A DNA stretch of 64,000 nucleotides, taken from Branchiostoma floridae. Its lineage: Eukaryota; Chordata; Leptocardii; Amphioxiformes; Branchiostomatidae. A program made the position numbers and the translations under genes. Within the stretch, counting starts at the first letter, position 1. Every line of letters starts with the position of its first letter. This document shows positions 1 through 11,800 of this stretch, in pieces. The notes below the pieces were generated by a model. That model searched no databases. It was not told the DNA's origin and saw nothing but the letters and a program-made list of their open reading frames with translations. The stretch is from NCBI RefSeq assembly GCF_000003815.2, contig NC_049986.1, positions 11,175,827 through 11,239,826 on the forward strand. Direction: 5' to 3'.

Positions 1-41
1 CCTCATTGATTTTTGTCTGTTCTCAACAACAACAACAAAAG

Positions 42-212
42 TTTGGCCACATATCACCCCATATCAAACAGAATTTCATGCTCACCAGAGGACCTGGTTT
101 TGAGATACAGGGTGGGGGCATAGGCCATAGCGCCCATGTTCCCTCTTTAGACAAAAATGGCAATGCAAACATGATTGAACTGGCAACAAGTGCCTCTTAC
201 AGTCTTACTGGA
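42..212 (+). other. Possible upstream coding exon of the fibrinogen-domain gene
   Basis: An open frame reads PGFEIQGGGIGHSAHVPS and continues to SYSLTGG. It has an AG before 42 and a good donor (GAG|GTGAAC) after 212. Ending in phase 1 there, it would join in frame to an acceptor at 622 or 628 of the exon that ends at 801. The composition looks like the cytoplasmic region of a membrane protein, but I recognise no domain. It could also be the last exon of a gene lying before the window, since the frame closes at about 254. Confidence 0.35.
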
Positions 213-622
213 GGTGAACATGAGACAAACCAAGCCTGGGAAAGAATGATCTGAATGTGCAGTCCTATGGTTTGGTAGCACTTTTTAGTTTTGCTGGATT
301 TTTCTTGTTTTCGCCTGCACGCATTAGTATTCTGGTCTCCAAACGATGTCATCCATAAAATTAAGTCGGTGTGGCCTTACAGGAAATACAGCCCAGGATC
401 ATTATTCCAACTGCATACATGTATACATTGTATATGCAAAGGCCCAGGAACAGGCTCAGAATGCGCACCCCACATCAGAGAGTGTCGCATTTCTGAGCAA
501 TCCAGGCAAAGTCTTTTCATACTATAAACTCTGGCTACTTAAGTCAGTCAAACTCCCACACATACATTTTATGATAGCCTTAAATGCTTAAAAAAAAACG
601 AGCTGCTCTGCCGTGCACCAAG

Positions 623-3600
623 TACCAGTCATACCTCGGATTCCACGTACGCGGCGGCACGCGGCTACTCTCAGAGACTGTTTGGATGAATCACACCGTA
701 CAACAAGGAAAGCGGGAGAATGTCCAAGAATCCGAGATGTGCCACGGATCCACTTCCAAAGTTACCCGATGAGGGTCAAGACTCCATATGCCCTTCAACA
801 GGTATGATTTTCATAGATAGCGTCCGAAAAGTGAGGTGAATTTTATATCTGATGTGCTTTAAACAACATACATGTAGGTAACACCAAAGGTTGCTTACTG
901 TAGTAAAATTATTGAAGCCAGTTAAACATAATGGGGGAAAAACTTGATGTGTATAAAAAAACAGCGAGTTTAAACTGCAAAAGCGTGCTGCAGAAATAAC
1001 TTGATGGCAATCAGCAAAACAAGGAGCAAAGAAAACAATTGTAGCCTGTAAGAAATGAACGCCGGTACCCTGAATGTATGATAAGAGATTTATGCATGAT
1101 TATTCCTATGATGATATTTTATTTCCTTTATCACAGTTACACAGCTGGGAGTAAACAGTTATGAAGATGTTGATAGAAATGTACCAAGAACACATCTGGG
1201 AAGACCTTGGCCAACAAAAGAAGGTAACATGCATTGGCATAATACCACCAGGTTTGCTGCAATCTCTCAATGTTACAATAATGTATTTGTCAATCAACTG
1301 CTCAATGAGTAATTTCACTCAGTATAAGAGTATTGCTTTCCTTTTATTCATAAAAGTCACAAATAGGCATTTGAGTTCAACCTGCACCATGTGTAGTCTG
1401 CACTAGTTTGATATAACATTAGCATTTTAAGTACGATCTACATAGCCAGCAGTATAACTGACCTTTAGCATAACACACCAACAACTGGCGCATGGCTGGA
1501 TTCAAGGCAATGAATTTGTTACAGATGGTTCTGAATTTGTTCAAATTTGTATATTGGGTACTGAGAATTTGGTTGCAGTGCACTAACTGATTCTCCACAA
1601 ACACAAAGGACATTTAGGATCAACCTGGAACTTAGAACTAACACTGATTACCACAAAAACATGTCAACCAATCAATCAATCAAACAATCAATCAATCACT
1701 TGCATCATAACAGTCTGACGCATAGCCTCTATCGTTACAGATGCCATATGAATACATGTAATGCTGATTTCACTTAAATTTTCTTTTAGCTTCCAAGTCA
1801 GGGAGGGTCAATGCTGAATTTCAGGGAGGGATTGAAGGCAGAAGGGACAGAGGGAAGGAAACAACGGACACCAGATCTCCCATGGACCCTCTGCCCATAC
1901 CTCCTGATGATCCCTGCACTGCTCGTCTGTTTTTAGGTAAGAAAACCAGAAAATGTATGCAGCACTTAACTGTTAAAACGACTATTTGAAGATTCAACAA
2001 TATAATTGACAATTTATGTAGCAGTTCCTGTTGCACTTGAAAGATACACGTATATGGCTATCAACTGTTTTGTCTCAATACTCAGGTGAAAGATGTATCG
2101 TTAGGTAAAAATAGGGTATTTCGGGATCGTCAAGTCGAAAGACGGTAGTTTCACACTGCAGTATTTTGGAAATATTTTAATTTGAAATCAGAAGCAGAAG
2201 CAGAAATCCCTAGATATCGATACACATTTTTTTAACGCAACGAATATAGGTTACCACATGGATAAAGGTAACCCAACGTTATTCATTGGAAGTGAGAATG
2301 AAATTGATTGCCTCCACACTTGGTCTTTTCCTTTTTGATTTTTGTGTTGTTCCTAATGGCACCCAGCAGCCCAGCCTAGAGTAGACGCTACTGGAGATCG
2401 GGCAGAAACACATACCAGCAGGTATGCAGGCATTGATGACAACGTTGTTGAGGAACATCATGGAAAAGATGAGATAACCGAAGATACTGGTCAGTATTAA
2501 TAAATATCTTTATTTCATGTACATGGAACCATATAGCCTCACTAAGATTGCACTCCTATCGGCCAGCCTTACAGTTACCACCACAGGAGAGGGTCATTAA
2601 CCCCAGCCAGGGAGAGATTGTGTAAATACAGGCTATATGGACCCTATAATCTAAGCAACATAATACAGACAAATACATTTTCTCTATACATACATTTCTA
2701 TACACATACATTTCTATACAAATTTGACTGAACACACAACAAGTTACTACTAGCTTTCGCTTGCTATTAAACCACGGTTTGGTTAGCAAGCAAAAGTATT
2801 GAGCCAGCGGTCAATACGGAGTATGGTACTCAGGCTAACAAGTTGTATCATTTCAAGGAAGCTTCCTGTTGTAGCAGTCAAATTTCAATGTAATGAAATT
2901 TTATGACTCTGTTATAGATTATCTATTTATCTCCAACCAGACCCAGGCTATCATTACTACACTGGCATGAACCAAGCTTACCTGGATGCACAAAAAGCCG
3001 GTAGTTCTCCACAAGGTCAGTGTGCCGAGGACGTCACATTCTTCAGGAGATGTGTCCAGAAGCTGAATTCGACGCCCGGATACGTGCTGGCCTTTTGTGC
3101 AGGCGTTGCCGTCGCTGCAGTGATGGCCGTGATCGTCAATAACATTGTCATCACGAACCATAAGGGACCACCGGGCCATCAGAGACCGAGGACTCATTTG
3201 CCGGTATGCACTTGAAACACAAATCTTTTGTCTGGATTTGCAGTATCACTGACAAAAGTGATCGGATGGTGTCTGAAATGTCTAACCGCTTCCAAAATCA
3301 TATCCAGTTGCTTGAGTTTAAACTGTTTGTTTTTTTGGCATATCTTATTTCCTGAATGTCTAACCTTCATCAACATATTTTGACGGGAATGTTTTATTTT
3401 CTCACAATATAGAATTTTCATCTCCAGCAACGTTAATGAAAAAAAAAGTATTGTGTATAATTAAGAGTCTTTCAGTAACTGTTGTAATGTTTTGATGTTC
3501 TTAAGTGAGCATCTATTTCTTGTATTTTCTCCTCTAGACTAGAGATCCAAACATAGCTCCTACAAACACAACAATAGCACAACACCAACGGGTAACCATG

Positions 3601-5657
3601 GGAACCACAGCGTCAACTGTGACAATGCTGCCGGCATCCACAACAGCGGATGGTATTTCTGAATATATATCATGATAAATCTTTATTCAAGATGAAGCAC
3701 TAAGATAAAAATTTAAAAAACAGATATTATGATAGGTAACTTTAATAAGTGGAGCAACCTTTGCAAGATAATCAAGTTATACGCTTATTTTTCAAAAGCT
3801 TTAATAATTTAGTTTTCCTGATCCTAAACTGATTTTAGTCACTTTTGTCTGGGTAGCACACAGAATGCACAGAAACGATATGTTCCTAAGACCTTATAAA
3901 GTTGTTGGTCTTAAGAAATTTACATTTTTTGTATTATTTTTTGTTCCAATCATGTACAGACAAATGCAGGATAGAACCATCGTTGAATGATTCATCCTGT
4001 GCATCTCTCGGTCCACTGCTTGGTTCCAGTACTGGAGTCTACACCATCAACATTGCTGGGCAGAACGTACCTGTACGCTGTGACATGAACACAACAGGAG
4101 GAGGTACTGTAGACTGTACTGATAAAGGCCTTAATAAGGTCACATTTCCAAACCGGGGCCCGGCCGGGCAGCTTTTGGGAACAAAAAGTATATAAAAGAC
4201 ACCAAACTACACAAGACGTAAAGACTGAGATAGTCATGGATATTATTTGTGCATATTTTAACATACCCCATGATATATTTCTATTTTTCATTTCCACAAA
4301 AAGCCCGGCTGGGCCCCGGTTTAAAAATGTGATGGGACACCCCTGGGTATGATCTCAGAAGCTGTAGGGAGGAATGTGAATTTTTTAAAGTCTATCAGAC
4401 GTGCTTTCCATTGTTTTTTGGTGGCAGAGTGGCAGAGACATATTTTCATTGTGTTTCAATTCTTCCTTAATCTTCTCCTTGCTGCCTTATAATTCTTTCT
4501 AACTCCATAAATGTTAAGCCATTACCTTTATGCAGAACAACATCTTTCTGGTCGCTCAATGACTTAAATATCTTGCTATCACAATTCATGTTTGCAGCCA
4601 ATATCACACACATACCAGAAAGGACTTTGCCCTTCAGCTTACTAAGTTATGTGTCTGAACAAGGTAGATGATATTGGCTCCAAAAATGAGTTGTGACAAC
4701 AAGATATTATTAAGTCATTGAGTGACCAGAAAGATGTTGTTCTGCATTTCATTATTTTAGTTATTGGTTTATCTATTATTTATTTAGTATATTTGCAGGA
4801 CAAGTTATAGGCCAGGCATGGCTACATGTAACATGTGGTCTATGTTCTGTTGACTCCCAGGTTGGACAGTCATCCAGCGGCGTTTTGACGGAAGTGTCGA
4901 CTTCAACAGAGAGTGGAGGGACTACAGGGATGGCTTCGGTCATCCGTCCGGAGAGTACTGGCTAGGCCTGGAACATGTCCATCAACTGACCAGTCAGGGC
5001 AGCTGGACACTCAGGATTGAACTTGAGAGACGTGGAACGTAAGGATTTTTGATATGCATTTAATCTTGGGGTTCAGTGAGTTTATAGTATCACCAGGTAC
5101 AAGTACCATTGCTTTGATATACATGTACCAAGGACCCTGAATATACAAATAGACTGAGTCTGGGAATAGAACTGTTGTGGGGAAAAGACTGTTATAAGCA
5201 TCTCTTTAAATGTTTGTTCTACAGTGTACGACACATCGTTTCCGGTCGCTTCGTCGACCAAACTCTAAACCCTGTGGATGAACCTGAAGGTGGCTTTTGG
5301 GCTGAATATGGCTTCAGTGTGGCCAGTCAGAGTACCAACTACCAGCTCCATCTGTCAGGTTTCAGTGGTACTGCAGGGAACTCCATGAATGCCATCGGCT
5401 ACCCGTGGACCGCAGCCACCGGCATGATGTTCTCCACACGAGACCGAGACAACGACGGGTCCCTGGGCAGACACTGTGGCAGGGAACTGAAGGGTGGCTG
5501 GTGGTACAACGACTGTACCCTGTCAGGACTCAACAACAAGTATCCCAATGACAACGTGCACTGCAATAGTAAGAAGTACATAGAATGGCACACGTTGTCG
5601 GATAGATTTCACTGTTTGATCAAAGTCTCAATGAAAATAAGACCAACTGAGTTCTGA
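623..5657 (+). CDS. Type II transmembrane protein with C-terminal fibrinogen-related domain (5' end unresolved)
   Basis: Exons read as about 623-801 (start uncertain), 1145-1223, 1790-1936, 2367-2489, 2941-3203, 3538-3652, 3960-4103, 4861-5038 and 5225-5657 (stop). All junctions are GT-AG and phases agree; 493 residues follow from 1145. A hydrophilic tail (SYEDVDRN) precedes one membrane segment (about 3079-3150; LAFCAGVAVAAVMAVIV), then a Thr-rich stalk (exon 3538-3652), then a fibrinogen domain. The domain shows CDMNTTGGGWTVIQRR, FSTRDRDNDG (calcium-loop type), GGWWYNDC and a terminal KVSMKIRPTEF. In the family such domains bind acetylated sugars, as in ficolins and tachylectins. The missing signal peptide and internal anchor suggest type II topology with the lectin domain outside. 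A role as a pattern-recognition receptor is inferred. Oddity: between ELERRG and the AEYGFSV segment there are more residues than I expect for ficolin-like domains. The first exon and start codon are not resolved; an ATG at 769 is in frame, but coding-like sequence continues upstream of it. Confidence 0.85.
2100..2281. repeat. Degraded MITE copy, TAACGTT-ended family
   Basis: Its right end (GGATAAAGGTAACCCAACGTTA) and interior (GAATATAGGTTACC; TTTGAAATC...AATCCCTA) match the better-preserved copy at 16016-16221 in the same orientation. The left end is eroded. It lies in an intron of the fibrinogen-domain gene. Confidence 0.55.
4140..4332. repeat. GC-rich-ended MITE, copy 1
   Basis: This is an intronic element with inverted ends: TCACATTTCCAAACCGGGG on the left, and on the right the complement of a near-identical TCACATTTTTAAACCGGGG. 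A GGCCCGGCCGGG-like block sits inside each end and the interior is AT-rich. A second copy in opposite orientation lies at 58742-58914 and aligns along its whole length. No open frame is present. No clear target duplication was seen. Confidence 0.8.
4531..4746. repeat. Fold-back inverted repeat (arms about 75 bp)
   Basis: The left arm (4531-4608) holds GCAGAACAACATCTTTCTGG and CAATGACTTAA. The right arm (4669-4746) is its near-exact reverse complement, with CCAGAAAGATGTTGTTCTGC. The spacer is about 60 bp. It lies in the intron before the exon at 4861. It is probably a fold-back MITE, and could form a long hairpin in pre-mRNA. Confidence 0.75.
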
Positions 5658-8584
5658 TGACATCATCAATGATCACAGCAATTTGAATTCGCACAAACAT
5701 TATGACTGAAGTTCTGACAGGGAACAGTTGTATATATTGTATATTGTATATTGTTTACAGCAATTATTGAGTAATGAACTACTGGCAGATTTTTAGTAGA
5801 AGCTAAATGGGAGGTAGTCCCATAGCCTTTTTTTGAGGCTGTAGGTTCAGTTGGTCGTCAANNNNNNNNNNNNNNNNNNNNNNNNNNNNNNNNNNNNNNN
5901 NNNNNNNNNNNNNNNNNNNNNNNNNNNNNNNNNNNNNNNNNNNNNNNNNNNNNNNNNNNNNNNNNNNNNNNNNNNNNNNNNNNNNNNNNNNNNNNNNNNN
6001 NNNNNNNNNNNNNNNNNNNNNNNNNNNNNNNNNNNNNNNNNNNNNNNNNNNNNNNNNNNNNNNNNNNNNNNNNNNNNNNNNNNNNNNNNNNNNNNNNNNN
6101 NNNNNNNNNNNNNNNNNNNNNNNNNNNNNNNNNNNNNNNNNNNNNNNNNNNNNNNNNNNNNNNNNNNNNNNNNNNNNNNNNNNNNNNNNNNNNNNNNNNN
6201 NNNNNNNNNNNNNNNNNNNNNNNNNNNNNNNNNNNNNNNNNNNNNNNNNNNNNNNNNNNNNNNNNNNNNNNNNNNNNNNNNNNNNNNNNNNNNNNNNNNN
6301 NNNNNNNNNNNNNNNNNNNNNNNNNNNNNNNNNNNNNNNNNNNNNNNNNNNNNNNNNNNNNNNNNNNNNNNNNNNNNNNNNNNNNNNNNNNNNNNNNNNN
6401 NNNNNNNNNNNNNNNNNNNNNNNNNNNNNNNNNNNNNNNNNNNNNNNNNNNNNNNNNNNNNNNNNNNNNNNNNNNNNNNNNNNNNNNNNNNNNNNNNNNN
6501 NNNNNNNNNNNNNNNNNNNNNNNNNNNNNNNNNNNNNNNNNNNNNNNNNNNNNNNNNNNNNNNNNNNNNNNNNNNNNNNNNNNNCGAAGAAGGGGCAATT
6601 AGTACCAATTCCTAACTTTCTAAGACACCTTAAGCTGAGCAAATTAACAAATCTTGATGGTGTAAAGTTGGACAGTTTATCTACAAAGGCTCATCTTTTG
6701 ACAACTCATTGTGACAATTGTTCAGCTCACATTGTTAACTGATCCATAAATAGCTGTTACTTTGTGGTTGAAGTCATATAACTATATGTTCTTTACTTTT
6801 CTAGTCACTATGTCTCAGTCAGTGTATGCGTATGTTGCAACACTGTAAATATGGCATATATTGGTTATCAATTGTTACTTGTATATATTTCTGTTTATCA
6901 ATTTGATATTTTGTATGCACCATGTAAGGATATAATGTTATAGCTGCCAGCTATGAAATGAATCGAATCACTGCATCAACAATTAAAATGTGTATTCTTA
7001 TCATGAATAAATGTCATTTCGTTGAAAACTAAACTTGTGTATTGCTTTTATTATTGTGTATTGGTCTACAGAAAAATACAATCTTTAAATGACTGAAAAT
7101 GACTATAGAATGGTGTGGCTCTGAAATAAAAATAAAAAACTTAACGTTACATCTTGGAAAGTTATTGTGTTTTATCATTATGATAATCGTGCATGCAAAA
7201 AAAGTTATTTTCTGTACTGGTACATATTTTTCTGATTGGAAAGGGACGAGCTTATGTAGCGACAGTTATATGAAAAAAAAGTAAAAAAATTGTGACCAAT
7301 CATTCAAGATAAACATTATCCAGGGTATTGAGGAATTTTTTTGTTCAATAAGTCACCTTTGATAATGCAGTATCCCTACTCCTTTCCACTCAACGAAAAC
7401 AACTCATTGGCAACAATTCGTGCAGTCGGTGCCTTACCTTTGCGTGTCAAGGGCGCCACTAAGCGAACTACAAAAGAACGACATTAAAGTAATGTTGCTA
7501 ATACGATTTTACATTGATTAGTTAAGAGCGACCCCTAGCAGGTAATGAAATAAATGCAGATTGACTAGAGCGCCATTAGTAGCCGCACATGCACACGGTG
7601 ACTGGTCAATGGTCATTATTGAAAACTCAGAACACGACAGTATTTGATGATACGCGGTAATATTGATGATATTATCCGTATGTATATCGACATGACCAAT
7701 CAGCGTTATTTTTATTAAGGTAAATTCAGGTTTAGAAATATCAATTCGATGATTGTTGATGCTGCACAACTCAGACTAATATTAACGTTACTTATCCCTG
7801 ATAAAAATTAGTGCAACTGAAATCTTGAACCTATTGATACTGTATTTGTGTCCTTATCGCCATTTGCACACCATTTTTAAACACTTAAATATGAACGCCA
7901 ACTTCGCTGTGTGGTGCAAAAATAACGTTACGGTGAATTTATCTTTTTCCTGCATTTATATTCTATTCCGCAACGAGGCGCTCGTGACACGTAGCCTGGA
8001 AATGTACTTGTTGATGAAGATGAGAACGACTGGTGTCAGACTAAAACGGAAAGTGACGCGTAAAATTGACTTATCTTGGTTTAAATAACGTTACATGATG
8101 TATCATTTTTATTTGTTGTAGACAAGAAGGAATACTTACAACAGGAATAGTATAAATGCAAGTGAGTGATCTCACCCCCACCTATCAGAATGGTCTCTTC
8201 AAGCGGTCACAGGTCACGGGAGGTCAGATGTCATGTTTTTGGATGGGCTACAATTTCTGGCCGGTTGATTCAGCCGCTGTTTTTAGTCACCTTTTCTCAA
8301 CCGCCTCAATCAACGCTGCGTTAAAACCAATTAGATAGCGTTTTGTAAATCCAGGCGCCGCCAAATCTGACTACAAAGCGATGCAAGGTGGTTTTCTTTG
8401 CGGAAAATTCGCCGCAATTGTCGGAAGGTGCTAACCACACCCCTGCCGTGCACACTTGTTCCAGACAGCCCGTCTGGCTGTACCGTTAGAACCGCTACCG
8501 GGTGAGATCAGAACCGGGGTCTGGACGGTTGCCGAGGTTTTCACCTGGAGGGAAGCTGAGGTAACGATATGAATCGGTGCGAAC
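5658..8584. other. 3' flank of fibrinogen-domain gene, assembly gap, and SCAI upstream region
   Basis: No credible coding sequence was seen. 5658-7030 is AT-rich and probably 3' UTR, broken by a run of N at 5862-6584. From about 7400 the sequence becomes more mixed, and 8400-8584 is GC-richer, consistent with the SCAI promoter and 5' UTR. Confidence 0.6.
7006..7011 (+). terminator. Candidate poly(A) signal for the fibrinogen-domain gene
   Basis: An AATAAA lies about 1.35 kb after the stop codon, beyond the gap, followed by T/GT-rich sequence. It is the first canonical signal that I noticed downstream. Confidence 0.4.
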
Positions 8585-8592
8585 ATGTCTGA
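8569..8592 (+). promoter_or_regulatory. Short upstream ORF overlapping the SCAI start
   Basis: An ATG at 8569 opens a 7-codon frame (MNRCEHV, stop TGA at 8590-8592). It overlaps the SCAI start codon at 8585 in another frame. If the transcript is unspliced here, it would reduce or gate SCAI initiation. Confidence 0.4.
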
Positions 8593-8772
8593 CGAAGAAA
8601 TACCGGAGCAAGAGAGGAAGATTGTGACTGAGTTCTGCTATCTGCTGGACAAGTCCAAACAACTCTTCAATGGACTCAGGTAACAATTATGATTACCTAG
8701 GGACCCGGAGTGAAGTATTCTCTGCCTCTCAGTCTCTACCTCCCCGTCCCTTTCCCTCTGAAGTTCTTTTCT

Positions 8773-8847
<75 letters not shown>

Positions 8848-11800
8848 GTTTCATGCATCTAATATTGCACTGTACATGTAAATCATTAGTCTAGCATTAT
8901 ATAGGATACACAATATTTATGGTCTAACTTGATCAGTAGTATTGCTTTCAGGTATCTTATCATAGTTTAGAGACTTTCAGACTTGTGAACCCTGGGGGTA
9001 ACAATTCTACAAAAGGGAAGCTGTACATCGAACCTTTCAGTTTTACGAACATTTAATGTGACCATCACACCTAAAGTGTGCAGTTCAAATCCAATGTAAA
9101 TTGATCGGGAATTATCATCTCACTTCAGCTGGAGAATCATTATCTTATTGGGGTCACCTGAGAAAGGGATAAATCCCAGGCAAGAGCTAGACCTTTTCCT
9201 TGCTTTTAGCCTTTTGGTACCAAAATTGCAGCGTGAAGGTTGAAATACTAATGCCCACCTGCAACCTTTGAGTTTAAAAGATATAGCGCTAGTGAAGATT
9301 GTATAGTTTCAGAACACTTCGAAATTTTGTAGTAAAAAATCAGGACGTTGTGAATCACAATTGTGTTTTAAATTTTGATTGTAAAATATTATCTGATGAG
9401 ATAATGTAAGGACTGTCAGATATTGAAATGTCCTCACCTTTTAAAGTACTGTACAGCCTTTTCCAAAAAAATCCAGTATTCCAGGAGATTGGAGGTCAGC
9501 TGTACCCATGGCTGAGCAACCTTTCACTCAGTATGCCTGTCCAGAGAAAGTGCCATAAAGGTGCAGTTTATAGTTATAGGGTCTTTGGGGATGAGATAAT
9601 TTCATTATGTCATCTCTCTTTGCACCTGGTGGACCAGCTGTATTATAATCAATTATAAGTGTCCCATATGAATCAAATATGGGACATAAAAGTGCTACAT
9701 TTAACACATGTTTGAGATCATAATCGTTAGATTGTTAAAATGTCTACCAATTCTCAAAGTTATGTTAGTACTGTTACTATATTCCATTCATGGCCTCAGC
9801 GGATGGTTGATTTCCATTAGATGATAAATGATGATGATGATGGTGTTGATAAGGACCAATTTAAACTATCTGCTCAGAAATTCTCTTTGACTCTGCAACA
9901 TAAGCATAATATGACATTATTATGCAGAATTTGAATCTGAGTCAGTTATTTCATGTGACGCACTACAAACTGCCTACAACGTATGCAAAAACTTAATTAC
10001 ACTCTCCTTTTTGTCTGTCCATTACACCATTCCCAACAGCTTTCATTTCTTGTAATTGTAAGAATAATTTAGGATCTCTCGTACATTTTCAATGGTTCAG
10101 TTACTCTCCTGGTTGTTGTGTACACAAAATCAGCTCCAAGGACATGGAACCACACAAGTACAGTTATTGCATAAAGCTGCATTATGTTAGAAGTACAGCG
10201 AGTTCTGCCTGAGTGTTGTACCAGCTAATGTACCCTGTGAATGGTACGTATAGTGAAGAGGGCCTCTGTAAAGTTGAAGAACCCGTAGCCAGGGCCTCTC
10301 ATGACCCTCAATCAAGAAGGTGCCATTCCTGCACAAGGGTCACTGATGGTTAACACTTGGCTGGTATACAGCTGTGAACTTTCCGATGAATGATGTAGAA
10401 TATCCGATATATCGCCGTGGAAACGCCATGTGGTAAATATGGTGAAGTTGGCATGGGGTGCCAAGGAATGAGATTAATATGGAGGCAACAGGCTTCCAGG
10501 TTCAAATGCAGAGATTAATCATACTGGTACTCTCCAATCTTATTCTGTAGGTCTCTTGGACCAGTGCAGTGTTAGGCAAATGAATGTTTTGCTACTAATA
10601 TGGTAGAGTGAATCATAGCACTATCATTGATAGGCACAGTCTGAAATTATTAATCTTTTTTGCTTTCTTATCTGCAATGTTTCTCAATTTTTCTCAAACA
10701 AGTTTTTTCTTTTTTCTAAAGCTGCCATTTTAAATGTTGCAGTTGGTTCTATTGAGCTCTGAGTATATGTTACAAGATGTAGGTTGTATATAGAATTGTC
10801 AACTTTTACTTTAACCCTTAGTCACCTGTGCCCCCCTGCTGTATTTTGCAGAGATTTACCCCAGTATGGGCAGCGTCAGTGGCAGGCGTACTTTGGCAGA
10901 ACCTTTGATGTCTACACCAAACTGTGGAAGTTCCAACAACAGAACAGGTAACGCCATCAGTATTACTATTAGCACCAACCCTACAGTTTGAACATGTACT
11001 GAACACTGTCTTGTACCCTGATTTACAATTGTCAAGATAAGCCCTGTGTAAATGTTTACTTGTAGAAAATCAGTTATACATGTATTCCTCTTTCTCCCTG
11101 TAGCCTACTCCTGGTAGCTTTTGTTCGCTTAATTGTCCTCTTTCAGATTTGATATCATTTTCTTTATTCATCAATGCACACAGAGACAGCTAGGCTAATG
11201 TCTTTACTAGTAATCTTGTCAATGCTGTTGACATCAAACTTGTGTTTGCTAGAAAGCTATGAGAAGGTTAATAGCATTTTATCCTTCTCTGTTACTGCTG
11301 TGCTAAACACAAATTATAGCAACTGTGCATTGCTAGCACTAAGAGTATAAACCTAGATGTGTGACTATGTGCTCAAATGTCAATATATTTGGCACACTCA
11401 CAATGTTCCATTCATATATCAGAACAATAGCGTGTATGATGTTCAGACGCTTTGTTTACCTTAGTCTACCTGGTCCCGAAAAGTCTGTTATCCTTTGGGT
11501 TGTATTTCATTCTCACCTGGACAGGTGACACCAGGTACAAAACAGGTGAAACATACACCTGGACCCAGTTTTTTTTTCTTCATGTTCCTATGTTTAGACC
11601 ACCTTTCTTTGTTATTTTTTTACATCTTAGAGGTTTTTGCTCTGAATGTTGAAAGTTTTAAAAAGATTTTTAACATCGTCTTATTCCTGACTTTGAGAGT
11701 ACATATGTTTTTGTTATGTTGTTTGAAAGAATGTCTCACAGGTAAAGGTGATGCTTAAGTTAACAAAGTAACTGAATCTTCCACAACAAGACATGTCAAG

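Noticed and set aside
5803-6642. Long frames across the first gap
   Set aside because: They consist almost wholly of unknown bases.
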